DNA from: an uncultured Porphyromonadaceae bacterium
GTDB lineage: Bacteria; Bacteroidota; Bacteroidia; Bacteroidales; Muribaculaceae
DNA: 8,128 nucleotides
Assembly: GCA_947176615.1 (NCBI GenBank)
Contig: CAMWRO010000123.1
Location: 1-8,128 of the forward strand
Direction of reading: 5' to 3'
The notes under the pieces: model-generated
What the model was told of the DNA's origin: nothing
Database searches by the model: none
Seen by the model: the letters and a program-made list of their open reading frames with translations, nothing else
Shown: piece after piece, positions 1 to 5,980 of the stretch
Layout of the letters: every line of letters begins with the position of its first letter
Position numbering within the stretch: the first letter of the stretch is position 1
Translations under genes and position numbers: made by a program

Positions 1-883
1 GCTCGGCGATGAGGCGGTTGTTGCGGTAGGGTGTCTCGATGAAAATCTGGGTCTGACGCTCACGCGAGATGCGGCGCTCCATCTCCTTGAATTTGGCCGT
101 GCGCGCTCCTGCGTCGATTGGGAGATACCCGTTGAAAGCGAAAGTCTGTCCGTTGAACCCTGACCCCATCAAGGCCAGCAGTATGCTCGACGGGCCTACG
201 AGGGGGATCACTTCATATCCGCGTGACTGCGCGGCGGCTACCAAGTCGGCTCCGGGGTCGGCTATGGCCGGGCATCCCGCCTCGGAGATGACGGCGATGG
301 AATGGCCCTGCTCCATCGGCGCAAGCATCGGTGGCACGTCAGCTGCGGCAGTATGCTCGTCGAGGACGGTGAAAGAAAGCTCGTCGATATTGATTGACCG
401 GTCACACCGTTTCAGAAAACGTCGTGCCGAGCGGATGTTTTCAACCACGAAATGCTTGATATTGCGCACGATTTCGATGTTTCGTTGCGGAATGACATCG
501 GTGACAGGCGCGTCGCTCATGGCCGAGGGGACGAGATAGAGCCGTGGGATATGTCGTGTTTTATCTTCCGTGACGGCATTGTCACGATTGTAAATGACGA
601 TACCACTGCTTTTTATAGCATCGGAAAGGCGTGGGTTGTTTATCTCGTGGAATAGGAGAATATCAAATTTGTAAGGAAACAGGAGACTGTCAATGAGACG
701 GTCGAGGCGGTTAAGGTCTTTGTCGGTCAAAGCGTTGCCGACGAGTGCAATATCCACATCCGATGTCGGTCGATGAGTCCCGGTTGCCCGTGACCCGAAA
801 AGGATTACTTGTTCAAGATTGTCGATAGTCTTGAACAGTTTTATGAGCCATGCTGATTCTTCCTCTTTTAACCCGTACATCAT
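1..883 (-). CDS. MNT nucleotidyltransferase fused in frame to an RsmI-like SAM methyltransferase (3' end outside window)
   Basis: One frame of 294 codons is open from the ATG at 883 to the left edge. Residues 1-101 are a complete minimal nucleotidyltransferase of the HI0073 / MntA class: G30-S31 begins the GSRATG motif, D42 and D44 are the SDVD metal ligands, and D74 in KFDI is the third acidic residue. It ends in GIVIYNRD, where stand-alone relatives normally stop. After about 12 linker residues (102-113) comes the start of a tetrapyrrole-methylase-fold enzyme: RLYLVPS (114-120), IRSARRFLK (150-158), the SAM-binding region EAGCPAIADPGADLV (201-215), LVGPSS (228-233), GFNGQ (242-246) and IETPYRNN (282-289). 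Short Bacteroidetes members of this RsmI-like family are about 235 residues, so roughly 55 C-terminal residues are missing. No ATG, GTG or TTG lies between the domains. A start at M122 (position 520) would remove the first beta strand. The start codon overlaps the stop of the HEPN gene (TGATG), with GGAGG about 10 nt upstream; a second ATG follows directly at 880. MNT enzymes of this class nucleotidylate their HEPN partner; the methylase's target in Bacteroidetes is uncertain. Confidence 0.88.
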   Translation of the reverse strand, partial: MMYGLKEEESAWLIKLFKTIDNLEQVILFGSRATGTHRPTSDVDIALVGNALTDKDLNRLDRLIDSLLFPYKFDILLFHEINNPRLSDAIKSSGIVIYNRDNAVTEDKTRHIPRLYLVPSAMSDAPVTDVIPQRNIEIVRNIKHFVVENIRSARRFLKRCDRSINIDELSFTVLDEHTAAADVPPMLAPMEQGHSIAVISEAGCPAIADPGADLVAAAQSRGYEVIPLVGPSSILLALMGSGFNGQTFAFNGYLPIDAGARTAKFKEMERRISRERQTQIFIETPYRNNRLIAE

Positions 884-1308
884 CAGATATATTCCTCCAT
901 TTTAATTTTAAACTCCACAAACAACGGATAATAAACTTCGGCAATAAGCGTGGCCGCTTTCAGAATTTTGTTTTCGTCATAGGTGTGGACTGACAGGTTT
1001 CTAATCTCGATTGTATCCATCCATCTTGAATCGGAAATGAGACCGAGTTGAAGTGCCTCTTTGAATGCGCCGCGAGACCCCATGACATTGTTGCTGTGGC
1101 CGATATATTCGATGTAGTCCTTCATGACTTTCCATGCGAGCTCCTGCGTGTATTCAAATCTTTGTACCATCATTTCCGTGATAGCTTCTTCAAGAATCTG
1201 AATATCGGGATGAAGATTTTTGAACGCATCGACAGCGGCTCCGAGGCGGCTCAGGGCGCGGCAAAAATTGTCATATCGCTGTATCCATCGGATGTTGTCA
1301 ATATCCAT
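883..1308 (-). CDS. HEPN-domain HepT-like toxin / nucleotidyltransferase substrate-binding protein (HI0074 family)
   Basis: This 141-residue, mainly helical protein matches the HI0074 family of nucleotidyltransferase substrate-binding proteins, which belong to the HEPN superfamily with HepT toxins. Visible signatures are QRFEYTQELAWKVMKDYIEY (49-68), GSRGAFKEALQLGLI (77-91), and R103-NLSV-H108-T-Y110. The last is the RX4HXY motif that in HepT RNases holds the catalytic Arg/His and the Tyr modified by the MNT partner. All three residues are present, so the protein could be an active RNase, but activity is inferred. The family normally forms a complex with an adjacent MNT protein, and one is encoded immediately downstream with a one-base stop/start overlap, implying translational coupling. 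An upstream TTG at 1326 would give six more residues, but it lies inside the -7 promoter box at 1324-1331, so the ATG at 1308 is chosen. Toxin versus non-toxic substrate-binding role cannot be decided from sequence. Confidence 0.88.
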   Translation of the reverse strand: MDIDNIRWIQRYDNFCRALSRLGAAVDAFKNLHPDIQILEEAITEMMVQRFEYTQELAWKVMKDYIEYIGHSNNVMGSRGAFKEALQLGLISDSRWMDTIEIRNLSVHTYDENKILKAATLIAEVYYPLFVEFKIKMEEYI

Positions 1309-1323
1309 TTCCGTACTTTTCCA

Positions 1324-1354
1324 CAAAGATAGTGAAAATTCTCCTAACTACCAA
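1324..1354 (-). promoter_or_regulatory. Bacteroidetes-type promoter of the HEPN-MNT unit
   Basis: On the minus strand a -7 box TATCTTTG (1331-1324) fits TAnnTTTG, and a TTG (1354-1352) lies exactly 20 bp upstream as the -33 element. The -33 element overlaps the penultimate and last sense codons of the glycosyltransferase gene. The box ends 15 nt before the ATG at 1308, so the leader should be only about 10 nt. No terminator is visible between the glycosyltransferase and this promoter, so read-through from upstream is possible. Confidence 0.7.
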
Positions 1355-2274
1355 GGGAAAAGGATGCGGGCGGCGACCCATGTCAGGCGGTGGAAAATGC
1401 GGTTGTGGTGATAAAGCATGGCGATGCGCCGGGGGTGGGGTGTGCGTGAAAGTGTCTTTTCGAGCAGCGACAGGGCCAGCCGGCGGGAGCCTTCGTTATA
1501 ATAGTGGGCGGCGAGAATGGCATAACGGGTGTCGAGCCACGGGAGCAATTCGGTGCGGCCGGCACGGATGATGTTGCCGCGGCATGTGTCGAGCGCCTTT
1601 TCCCATCGTCCGGCGGCCGAGGTGTGGTCGGTGCCGGTGAGGGATTCGGCTTGGGAATAGGTGATTACCGACGGTGGGCCCGGGAGCTCTGTTATGACTG
1701 GCTCGGCGAGAAGGTAGCGGATGCCAAGCTCGTAATCATCCCACTGCCGCAAAGATGCGTCCCATCCTCCGACGCGCCTGACCAGCTCGGTCGTGACGAC
1801 AACTCGCTGAGTCGACATGGTTCCGCGGAAGATGTGGTGAAACATCGCGTCACGGGCGCGGAAATATCCTCTCTTTGACGAGCCGTCAAGCAACCGCATC
1901 TCGATGTCGCGTCCGGCGATTTCGGCAGCGGGATTGGCGGCAAGGGTCTCGGCGAAATCCTTGACATGACATGGCAGCATCTCGTCGTCAGAGTCGAAAA
2001 ACATCACATATTTTGTCGTGACAAGCGACAGACCCTTGTTGCGGGCTGCAGCTGCACCGGGAGTAGTCTCGGAAGTGACGGTTACCTTTAAGCCGCCCTG
2101 TGCCATCTTTTCGCGCCACGCGGTCATAACCTCCATCGACGAGTCGGCGGAATTGTTGTCGACAAGGATGACCTCGTCGGGCAGCATAATCTGCCTTTCG
2201 ACCGACGCGAGTGTGCGCGGCAGCGTGTGGGCACGGTTGAAAACAGGGATGACTATGGTGATGTCGGATTTCAT
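1348..2274 (-). CDS. Glycosyltransferase family 2 (GT-A fold)
   Basis: This 308-residue protein is an inverting-type family 2 glycosyltransferase, which transfers a sugar from a nucleotide-sugar donor. The N-terminal half shows the GT-A nucleotide-binding strand ITIVIPVFNRA (5-15), the VDNNSAD turn (38-44), PGAAAARNKGL (72-82) and the metal-binding DSDDE (94-98, DXD type). WDASLRQWDDYELGIRY around residues 175-193 holds the acidic region expected to contain the catalytic base. The C-terminal third is variable, rich in Arg and aromatic residues, with no clear membrane span. Donor and acceptor cannot be predicted, and no other glycan genes surround it. An upstream in-frame start would lie across the -7 box, so the ATG at 2274 (MKSDIT) is preferred; it is only 4 nt from that box. 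Confidence 0.9.
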   Translation of the reverse strand: MKSDITIVIPVFNRAHTLPRTLASVERQIMLPDEVILVDNNSADSSMEVMTAWREKMAQGGLKVTVTSETTPGAAAARNKGLSLVTTKYVMFFDSDDEMLPCHVKDFAETLAANPAAEIAGRDIEMRLLDGSSKRGYFRARDAMFHHIFRGTMSTQRVVVTTELVRRVGGWDASLRQWDDYELGIRYLLAEPVITELPGPPSVITYSQAESLTGTDHTSAAGRWEKALDTCRGNIIRAGRTELLPWLDTRYAILAAHYYNEGSRRLALSLLEKTLSRTPHPRRIAMLYHHNRIFHRLTWVAARILFPW

Positions 2275-2278
2275 GTGG

Positions 2279-2309
2279 CAAAGATACACATAAATAAAAA
2301 AATCTGCAA
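2279..2309 (-). promoter_or_regulatory. Bacteroidetes-type promoter of the glycosyltransferase gene
   Basis: On the minus strand the -7 box TATCTTTG (2286-2279) has a TTG (2309-2307) 20 bp upstream. The -33 element lies inside the stem of the enolase terminator, and the terminator's T-run forms part of the spacer. Only four bases (CCAC) separate the box from the ATG at 2274, so transcription should start at or next to the start codon. Confidence 0.7.
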
Positions 2310-2334
2310 CCGCCTGAACGGTTGCAGATTTTTT
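2297..2334. terminator. Bidirectional intrinsic terminator downstream of enolase
   Basis: A perfect 16-bp inverted repeat (2297-2312 and 2319-2334) encloses the 6-nt loop CCTGAA. The inner ten pairs, TCTGCAACCG with CGGTTGCAGA, form the stable core. The outer six A-T pairs supply a U-run on whichever strand is transcribed. It starts 26 bp beyond the enolase stop codon and is the expected end of that transcript. Confidence 0.9.
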
Positions 2335-2360
2335 ATTATTAAAGGCTAAAAGCCGGCTGA

Positions 2361-3656
2361 TTAAGCCTGAGGCATTTTGGTCTTTTTGCCATAGCCATAC
2401 TGGGCAGCGGCACCGAGTTCTTCCTGAATGCGGAGGAGCTGGTTGTACTTGGCCATACGGTCAGAACGGCTTGCAGAACCGGTCTTGATCTGTCCGGCGT
2501 TGGTAGCAACAGCGATGTCAGCGATAGTGGCATCTTCAGTTTCGCCCGAGCGGTGCGAGATAACTGCGGTGTAACCGTTGCGCTGAGCGAGTTCTACTGC
2601 GCGGAGGGTTTCGGTGAGTGAACCGATCTGGTTAACCTTAACGAGGATAGAGTTGGCGCAGCCGAGTTCGATACCTTTTTCGAGGTATTTTACGTTGGTT
2701 ACGAAAAGGTCGTCACCAACGAGCTGGCAGCGGTTGCCGATGAGGTCGGTGAGAATCTTCCAGCCTTCCCAGTCGTTCTGGTCCATACCGTCCTCGATAG
2801 AGTCGATGGGGTATTTCTCAACGAGGGTCTTGAGGTATTCAGCCTGCTGCTGCGAAGTGTACTTGGGAGCGTCGGGACCCTGTTTCCAAGTGTAGTCATA
2901 GAGACCGTCCTTGTAGAACTCTGAAGAAGCGCAGTCAAGACCGATTGTAACGTCCTTGCCGGGAACATAGCCGGCGAGTTCGATAGCCTTGATGATGACG
3001 TTGAGAGCGTCTTCAGTGCCGTCGAGAGTGGGAGCGAAACCACCTTCGTCACCTACTGCGGTAGAGAGGCCGCGGTCGTGGAGCACTTTCTTGAGGTTGT
3101 GGAACACCTCGGTGCCCATGCGGATGCCTTCTTTGAAGCAGCATGCGCCGATGGGACGGATCATAAATTCTTGGAAGCAGATGGGGGCGTCAGAGTGAGC
3201 GCCGCCATTGATGATGTTCATCATCGGGACGGGGAGAACGTAAGAGTTGCAGCCGCCGATGTATTTGTAGAGGGGCAGGTCGAGGTAGTCGGCAGCAGCC
3301 TTGGCAACGGCGAGAGAAACACCGAGGATGGCGTTTGCGCCGAGGTTAGACTTGGTGTCGGTACCGTCGAGAGCAAGCATGGTCTCGTCAATCTTGATCT
3401 GGTCGAGCGCGCTCATGCCTACGAGGGCTTCAGCGATGGGGCCGTTAACGTTAGCGACAGCCTTGGTCACGCCCTTGCCCATGTAGCGGTTCTTGTCACC
3501 GTCACGGAGCTCGAGAGCTTCGTTTTCGCCGGTAGATGCGCCTGAGGGAACAGATGCGCGGCCACGGGCACCTGATTCAAGGATTACGTCAACTTCAACA
3601 GTGGGGTTGCCTCGTGAATCGAGGACTTCACGACCAATGATTTTTTCGATTTTCAT
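2361..3656 (-). CDS. eno: Enolase (phosphopyruvate hydratase)
   Basis: Enolase interconverts 2-phosphoglycerate and phosphoenolpyruvate in glycolysis and gluconeogenesis; it is cytoplasmic and Mg-dependent. The 431-residue length is normal. The N-terminal capping domain contains IIGREVLDSRGNPTVEVDV and the flexible GASTGENEALELRD loop. The barrel contains GGAHSDAPICFQEFMIRP, VGDEGGFAP, the metal-ligand segments SIEDGMDQNDWEGW and GDDLFVTN, the catalytic lysine K340 in LVKVNQIGS, SHRSGETED near residue 370, and GSASRSDRMAKYNQLLRI near the C terminus. All key residues seem intact. An in-frame TTG at 3734 would add 26 residues that resemble a hydrophobic leader, but it lies within the -7 box; MKIEKIIGREVLDSRG is the family's standard start. 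The gene is monocistronic, with its own promoter and a strong terminator. Confidence 0.98.
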   Translation of the reverse strand: MKIEKIIGREVLDSRGNPTVEVDVILESGARGRASVPSGASTGENEALELRDGDKNRYMGKGVTKAVANVNGPIAEALVGMSALDQIKIDETMLALDGTDTKSNLGANAILGVSLAVAKAAADYLDLPLYKYIGGCNSYVLPVPMMNIINGGAHSDAPICFQEFMIRPIGACCFKEGIRMGTEVFHNLKKVLHDRGLSTAVGDEGGFAPTLDGTEDALNVIIKAIELAGYVPGKDVTIGLDCASSEFYKDGLYDYTWKQGPDAPKYTSQQQAEYLKTLVEKYPIDSIEDGMDQNDWEGWKILTDLIGNRCQLVGDDLFVTNVKYLEKGIELGCANSILVKVNQIGSLTETLRAVELAQRNGYTAVISHRSGETEDATIADIAVATNAGQIKTGSASRSDRMAKYNQLLRIQEELGAAAQYGYGKKTKMPQA

Positions 3657-3731
3657 AATTGTTACTATAAATAAGTATAGAATTGATTGTTGTGTCAGAA
3701 ATAATGTAGCTCTTTCTCTGATTGAGCGCCA

Positions 3732-3762
3732 CAAAGATACGAAATCCCGCGCCGATGTGCAA
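3732..3762 (-). promoter_or_regulatory. Enolase promoter
   Basis: On the minus strand the -7 box TATCTTTG (3739-3732) is preceded by a TTG (3762-3760) at 20 bp spacing. It implies an A+T-rich 5' leader of roughly 70 nt before the ATG at 3656. No riboswitch-like structure was recognised in that leader. Confidence 0.75.
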
Positions 3763-3814
3763 GACTATGACCCTAAAAAACGCTTAAAAATCCCGTCAGT
3801 TTAAGAAATTACTG

Positions 3815-3822
3815 TAATTTTG
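3815..3822 (+). promoter_or_regulatory. Candidate -7 box of menA
   Basis: TAATTTTG fits the Bacteroidetes -7 consensus TAnnTTTG and lies 23 nt before the menA ATG. Unlike the other promoters here, no TTG is found 19-21 bp upstream, so the -33 element is weak or absent. The rest of the 189-bp gap between the divergent eno and menA start codons shows nothing else recognisable. Confidence 0.5.
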
Positions 3823-3845
3823 CAGCACGATAAAGTAATGTTGTT

Positions 3846-4718
3846 ATGAGTAAAATGAAATGCTGGGTTGAGGCGATGAGGCTGCGGACGCTGCCGGTGT
3901 CGCTGGCGGGGGTGCTGTTTGGTGTCGCTATGGCGGTTGCCGACGGCGGTTTCAAGGCGGTCCCGGCCCTGTTGTGTTTTCTTTTCGCGCTGCTGGCGCA
4001 GATTGCGTCCAATTTTGCCAACGAGTATTATGATTTCAAGGCCGGACTCGACCGTGCCGGGCGCGACGGGCCGCGGCGCGGCGTGACCGAGGGCGATATT
4101 ACGCCCGGCGCGATGAAGGCAGCGACATTTGCAACTCTCGGTACGGCGTGTGTCACCGGATGTGTCCTCGTGGCTTTCTACGGACAGTGGTGGATGTATG
4201 TCGTCGGGGTGCTGACGGCATTGGCGGTAATCGCTTACAGCGCTGGGCCTTATCCGTTTTCGCGCAACGGTCTCGGCGAGGTCGCTGTCGTCTTCTTTTT
4301 CGGAATAATACCTGTCACGCTGACCTATTATCTCGAAACCGGTGTAATGTCGGCCGCGGTGGTCGCCGCGTCGGTCGGAGTCGGTCTGATGGGGGCCAAT
4401 GTGCTTATTGTCAACAATTACCGTGACGCTGATGATGACGCGGCGGTGGGGAAGCGCACGCTGGCGGTAAAGCTGGGGCGCAATGCAGTGGCGGCAGTCT
4501 ATCTTGTCAACGGGATTCTGGCGGTAGTGCTGACGTGGCCCGAGTGGATTCTTCTTGCGCCTCAGGCATGGATTGTGCCGTTGCTTTACCTGCTGTCCCA
4601 TGTTTTCCTGTACAGCCGTCTGCGCTCGCTGACGGGCAAGGCTCTCAATCCGTTGCTCGGCGGCACTGCGATGCTGATGCTTTTCTATGCGGTCGGCTAT
4701 GCTGTTGCGGCAGGGTGA
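3846..4718 (+). CDS. menA: 1,4-dihydroxy-2-naphthoate polyprenyltransferase (MenA)
   Basis: MenA is an integral membrane UbiA-superfamily prenyltransferase that attaches the polyprenyl tail to 1,4-dihydroxy-2-naphthoate, the membrane step of menaquinone synthesis. The 290-residue protein has multiple hydrophobic segments (for example around 18-32 and 38-55, and several in 100-290). It has both Asp-rich motifs: N59-EYY-D63-xxx-G67-x-D69, followed by GPRRGVTEGDITPGAM, and the second motif N190-N-Y-R-D194-A-D-D-D198 followed by GKRTLAVKLGR. The first motif has Glu where E. coli MenA has Asp, which I take to be usual variation in this phylum. An N-terminal RLRTLPVS segment fits the family. No other menaquinone gene is adjacent. 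It is convergent with galE. Confidence 0.95.
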   Translation: MSKMKCWVEAMRLRTLPVSLAGVLFGVAMAVADGGFKAVPALLCFLFALLAQIASNFANEYYDFKAGLDRAGRDGPRRGVTEGDITPGAMKAATFATLGTACVTGCVLVAFYGQWWMYVVGVLTALAVIAYSAGPYPFSRNGLGEVAVVFFFGIIPVTLTYYLETGVMSAAVVAASVGVGLMGANVLIVNNYRDADDDAAVGKRTLAVKLGRNAVAAVYLVNGILAVVLTWPEWILLAPQAWIVPLLYLLSHVFLYSRLRSLTGKALNPLLGGTAMLMLFYAVGYAVAAG

Positions 4719-4719
4719 G

Positions 4720-4900
4720 ACAAATAGCAAATAACAAATAACAAATAACAAATAACAAATAGCAAATAACAAATTCCAAATAATAAATAACGAATGGAGG
4801 CATTGGTGCGAAACCGATGCCTCCATTTGTTATTTGGAATCTGTTATATCTTGAATCTGTTATTTGATATTTGTTATTTGATATTTGTTATTTGATATTT
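4720..4900. repeat. Inverted heptamer-repeat array filling the menA-galE gap
   Basis: Ten consecutive heptamers (ACAAATA, with GCAAATA, ACAAATT, CCAAATA and ATAAATA variants) run from 4720 to 4789. A hairpin follows at 4795-4825. From 4829 the same unit appears in inverted orientation as GTTATTT, ending in three copies of the 14-mer GTTATTTGATATTT (4859-4900). One 9-nt unit (4850-4858) breaks the phase. The array starts one base after the menA stop (TGA 4716-4718) and ends two bases before the galE stop (4903-4905). Confidence 0.95.
4795..4825. terminator. Bidirectional hairpin terminator between convergent menA and galE
   Basis: Two 13-nt arms, TGGAGGCATTGGT (4795-4807) and ACCGATGCCTCCA (4813-4825), pair with one T-G wobble around the loop GCGAA. 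On the plus strand TTTGTTATTT follows; on the minus strand TTCGTTATTTATTATTT follows. It lies at the centre of the heptamer array and probably ends both transcripts, although the T-tracts are interrupted. Confidence 0.75.
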
Positions 4901-4902
4901 GT

Positions 4903-5940
4903 TTACATGATTCCTCTTTCGCGGAGTTTGCACTGCCATGCCCATGCCGAGCGCATGGTGTCGGCGAGTGAGGAGTCGGCGGTCCAGCCGAGTACTTCGT
5001 TGGCGAATTTCGGATCGGCCCACACCTTTTCGATGTCACCGGCACGACGGTCTACGATTTTGTGAGGAACTTTCACGCCTGTAGCTTCTTCAAACACGCG
5101 GATGAGTTCCAGTACCGAAACTCCGTTGCCTGTGCCGAGGTTGAAGATTTCAATCTTCTTGTCGCTCTTGTTTTCAAGCATGCGCTCAACTGCAATGACG
5201 TGAGCCTTGGCAAGGTCTACGACATTGATGTAGTCGCGGATGCAGGAGCCGTCGGGGGTGTTGTAGTCGTTGCCAAACACGCTCAGCTCCTTGCGGATGC
5301 CGATAGCGGTCTGGGTGAGGTAGGGGATGAGGTTTTGCGGAACACCGTTGGGGAGCTCGCCGATTTCGGCCGAGGGGTGTGCCCCGACGGGGTTGAAGTA
5401 GCGGAGGATGACGCTCTTGAAGGGTGCGCCGGCGTTGATGACGTCGGTGATGATTTCTTCTGAAATCTGTTTCGTGTTGCCGTAGGGCGAAGTGGCTTTT
5501 TTGATAGGAGCCTTTTCGGTTACGGGGTTTTCGTCAGGTTCGCCGTAGACGGTGCATGACGACGAGAATACGATGCCCTTGACTCCGTTGGGACCCATGA
5601 GGTCGAGGAGGTTGAGCAGGGTGTTGAGGTTGTTGCGGTAATAGAGGATGGGCTTGTGCATCGATTCTCCGACGGCTTTGCTTGCCGCGAAGTTGATGAT
5701 GCCCTTGATGTCGGGATAGTCGGTAAAGAGTTTGGCAAGAACGGGGAGGTCGGTGCAGTCGCCTTCGACAAAGTCAGGGCGGATGCCGGTGATGCGCTCG
5801 ATGCCATCGATAACGTCGCGGTTACTGTTTGACAGGTTGTCGATGATGACCACGGGATAGCCCGCGTTCTGAAGCTCCACAACGGTGTGGGACCCGATGT
5901 AGCCGGTTCCGCCGGTTACCAGAATTCTCTCTTTTGTCAT
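4903..5940 (-). CDS. galE: UDP-glucose 4-epimerase
   Basis: GalE interconverts UDP-glucose and UDP-galactose using tightly bound NAD, for galactose use and for supplying sugars to surface glycans. This is an extended short-chain dehydrogenase fold of 345 residues, the usual length. Visible features are the NAD-binding GGTGYIGSHT (G10, G13, G16), the acidic end of strand 2 in IIDNLSNS (32-39), FAASKAVGES (84-93), the catalytic region FSSSCTVYGE (125-134) with its Ser/Thr, and the catalytic pair Y153 and K157 in SPYGNTK. RYFNPVGAHPS and CIRDYINVVDLAKAH are the substrate-binding segments typical of true GalE. The start lies 40 bp after the stop of the GNAT acyltransferase, on the same strand, with no promoter or terminator visible, so co-transcription is likely. 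Preference for UDP-GlcNAc cannot be excluded. Confidence 0.95.
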   Translation of the reverse strand: MTKERILVTGGTGYIGSHTVVELQNAGYPVVIIDNLSNSNRDVIDGIERITGIRPDFVEGDCTDLPVLAKLFTDYPDIKGIINFAASKAVGESMHKPILYYRNNLNTLLNLLDLMGPNGVKGIVFSSSCTVYGEPDENPVTEKAPIKKATSPYGNTKQISEEIITDVINAGAPFKSVILRYFNPVGAHPSAEIGELPNGVPQNLIPYLTQTAIGIRKELSVFGNDYNTPDGSCIRDYINVVDLAKAHVIAVERMLENKSDKKIEIFNLGTGNGVSVLELIRVFEEATGVKVPHKIVDRRAGDIEKVWADPKFANEVLGWTADSSLADTMRSAWAWQCKLRERGIM

Positions 5941-5980
5941 TGTAAGGGGGTTGATGAGTTGTTAAACAATTAGGTCAGGA

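Noticed and set aside
69..655. Two plus-strand open frames of 156 and 67 codons opposite the fusion gene
   Set aside because: The minus-strand frame carries continuous conserved MNT and methylase motifs; the plus-strand frames are its shadows.
3078..3545. 155-codon plus-strand open frame opposite enolase
   Set aside because: Its composition follows the enolase codons read in reverse; no domain or start signal is seen.
3657..3734. N-terminal extension of enolase from TTG 3734 that looks like a hydrophobic leader
   Set aside because: The TTG is part of the -7 promoter box, and enolases begin at MKIEKI-type sequences; the extension would lie in the 5' leader.
3846..4718. UbiA-type enzyme other than MenA
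   Set aside because: The sequence after the first Asp-rich motif (GPRRGVTEGDITPG) and the NNYRDADDD motif with GKRTLAVKLG fit MenA better than UbiA or heme/chlorophyll prenyltransferases.
3801..4826. 341-codon minus-strand open frame opposite menA, with a repeated YLLFVIC stretch at its start
   Set aside because: It is the complement of menA, whose motifs are unmistakable. The repeated peptide is only the heptamer DNA repeat read in frame, and the rest is low-complexity His/Arg/Gln sequence.
4720..4900. Possible CRISPR array
   Set aside because: The units are 7 bp, contiguous and without spacers, and no cas gene is nearby.
5941..5980. TTGTTTAACAA-like palindrome between glsB and galE as a terminator
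   Set aside because: The stem is only a few A-T pairs and has no U-run, so it cannot be called a terminator.
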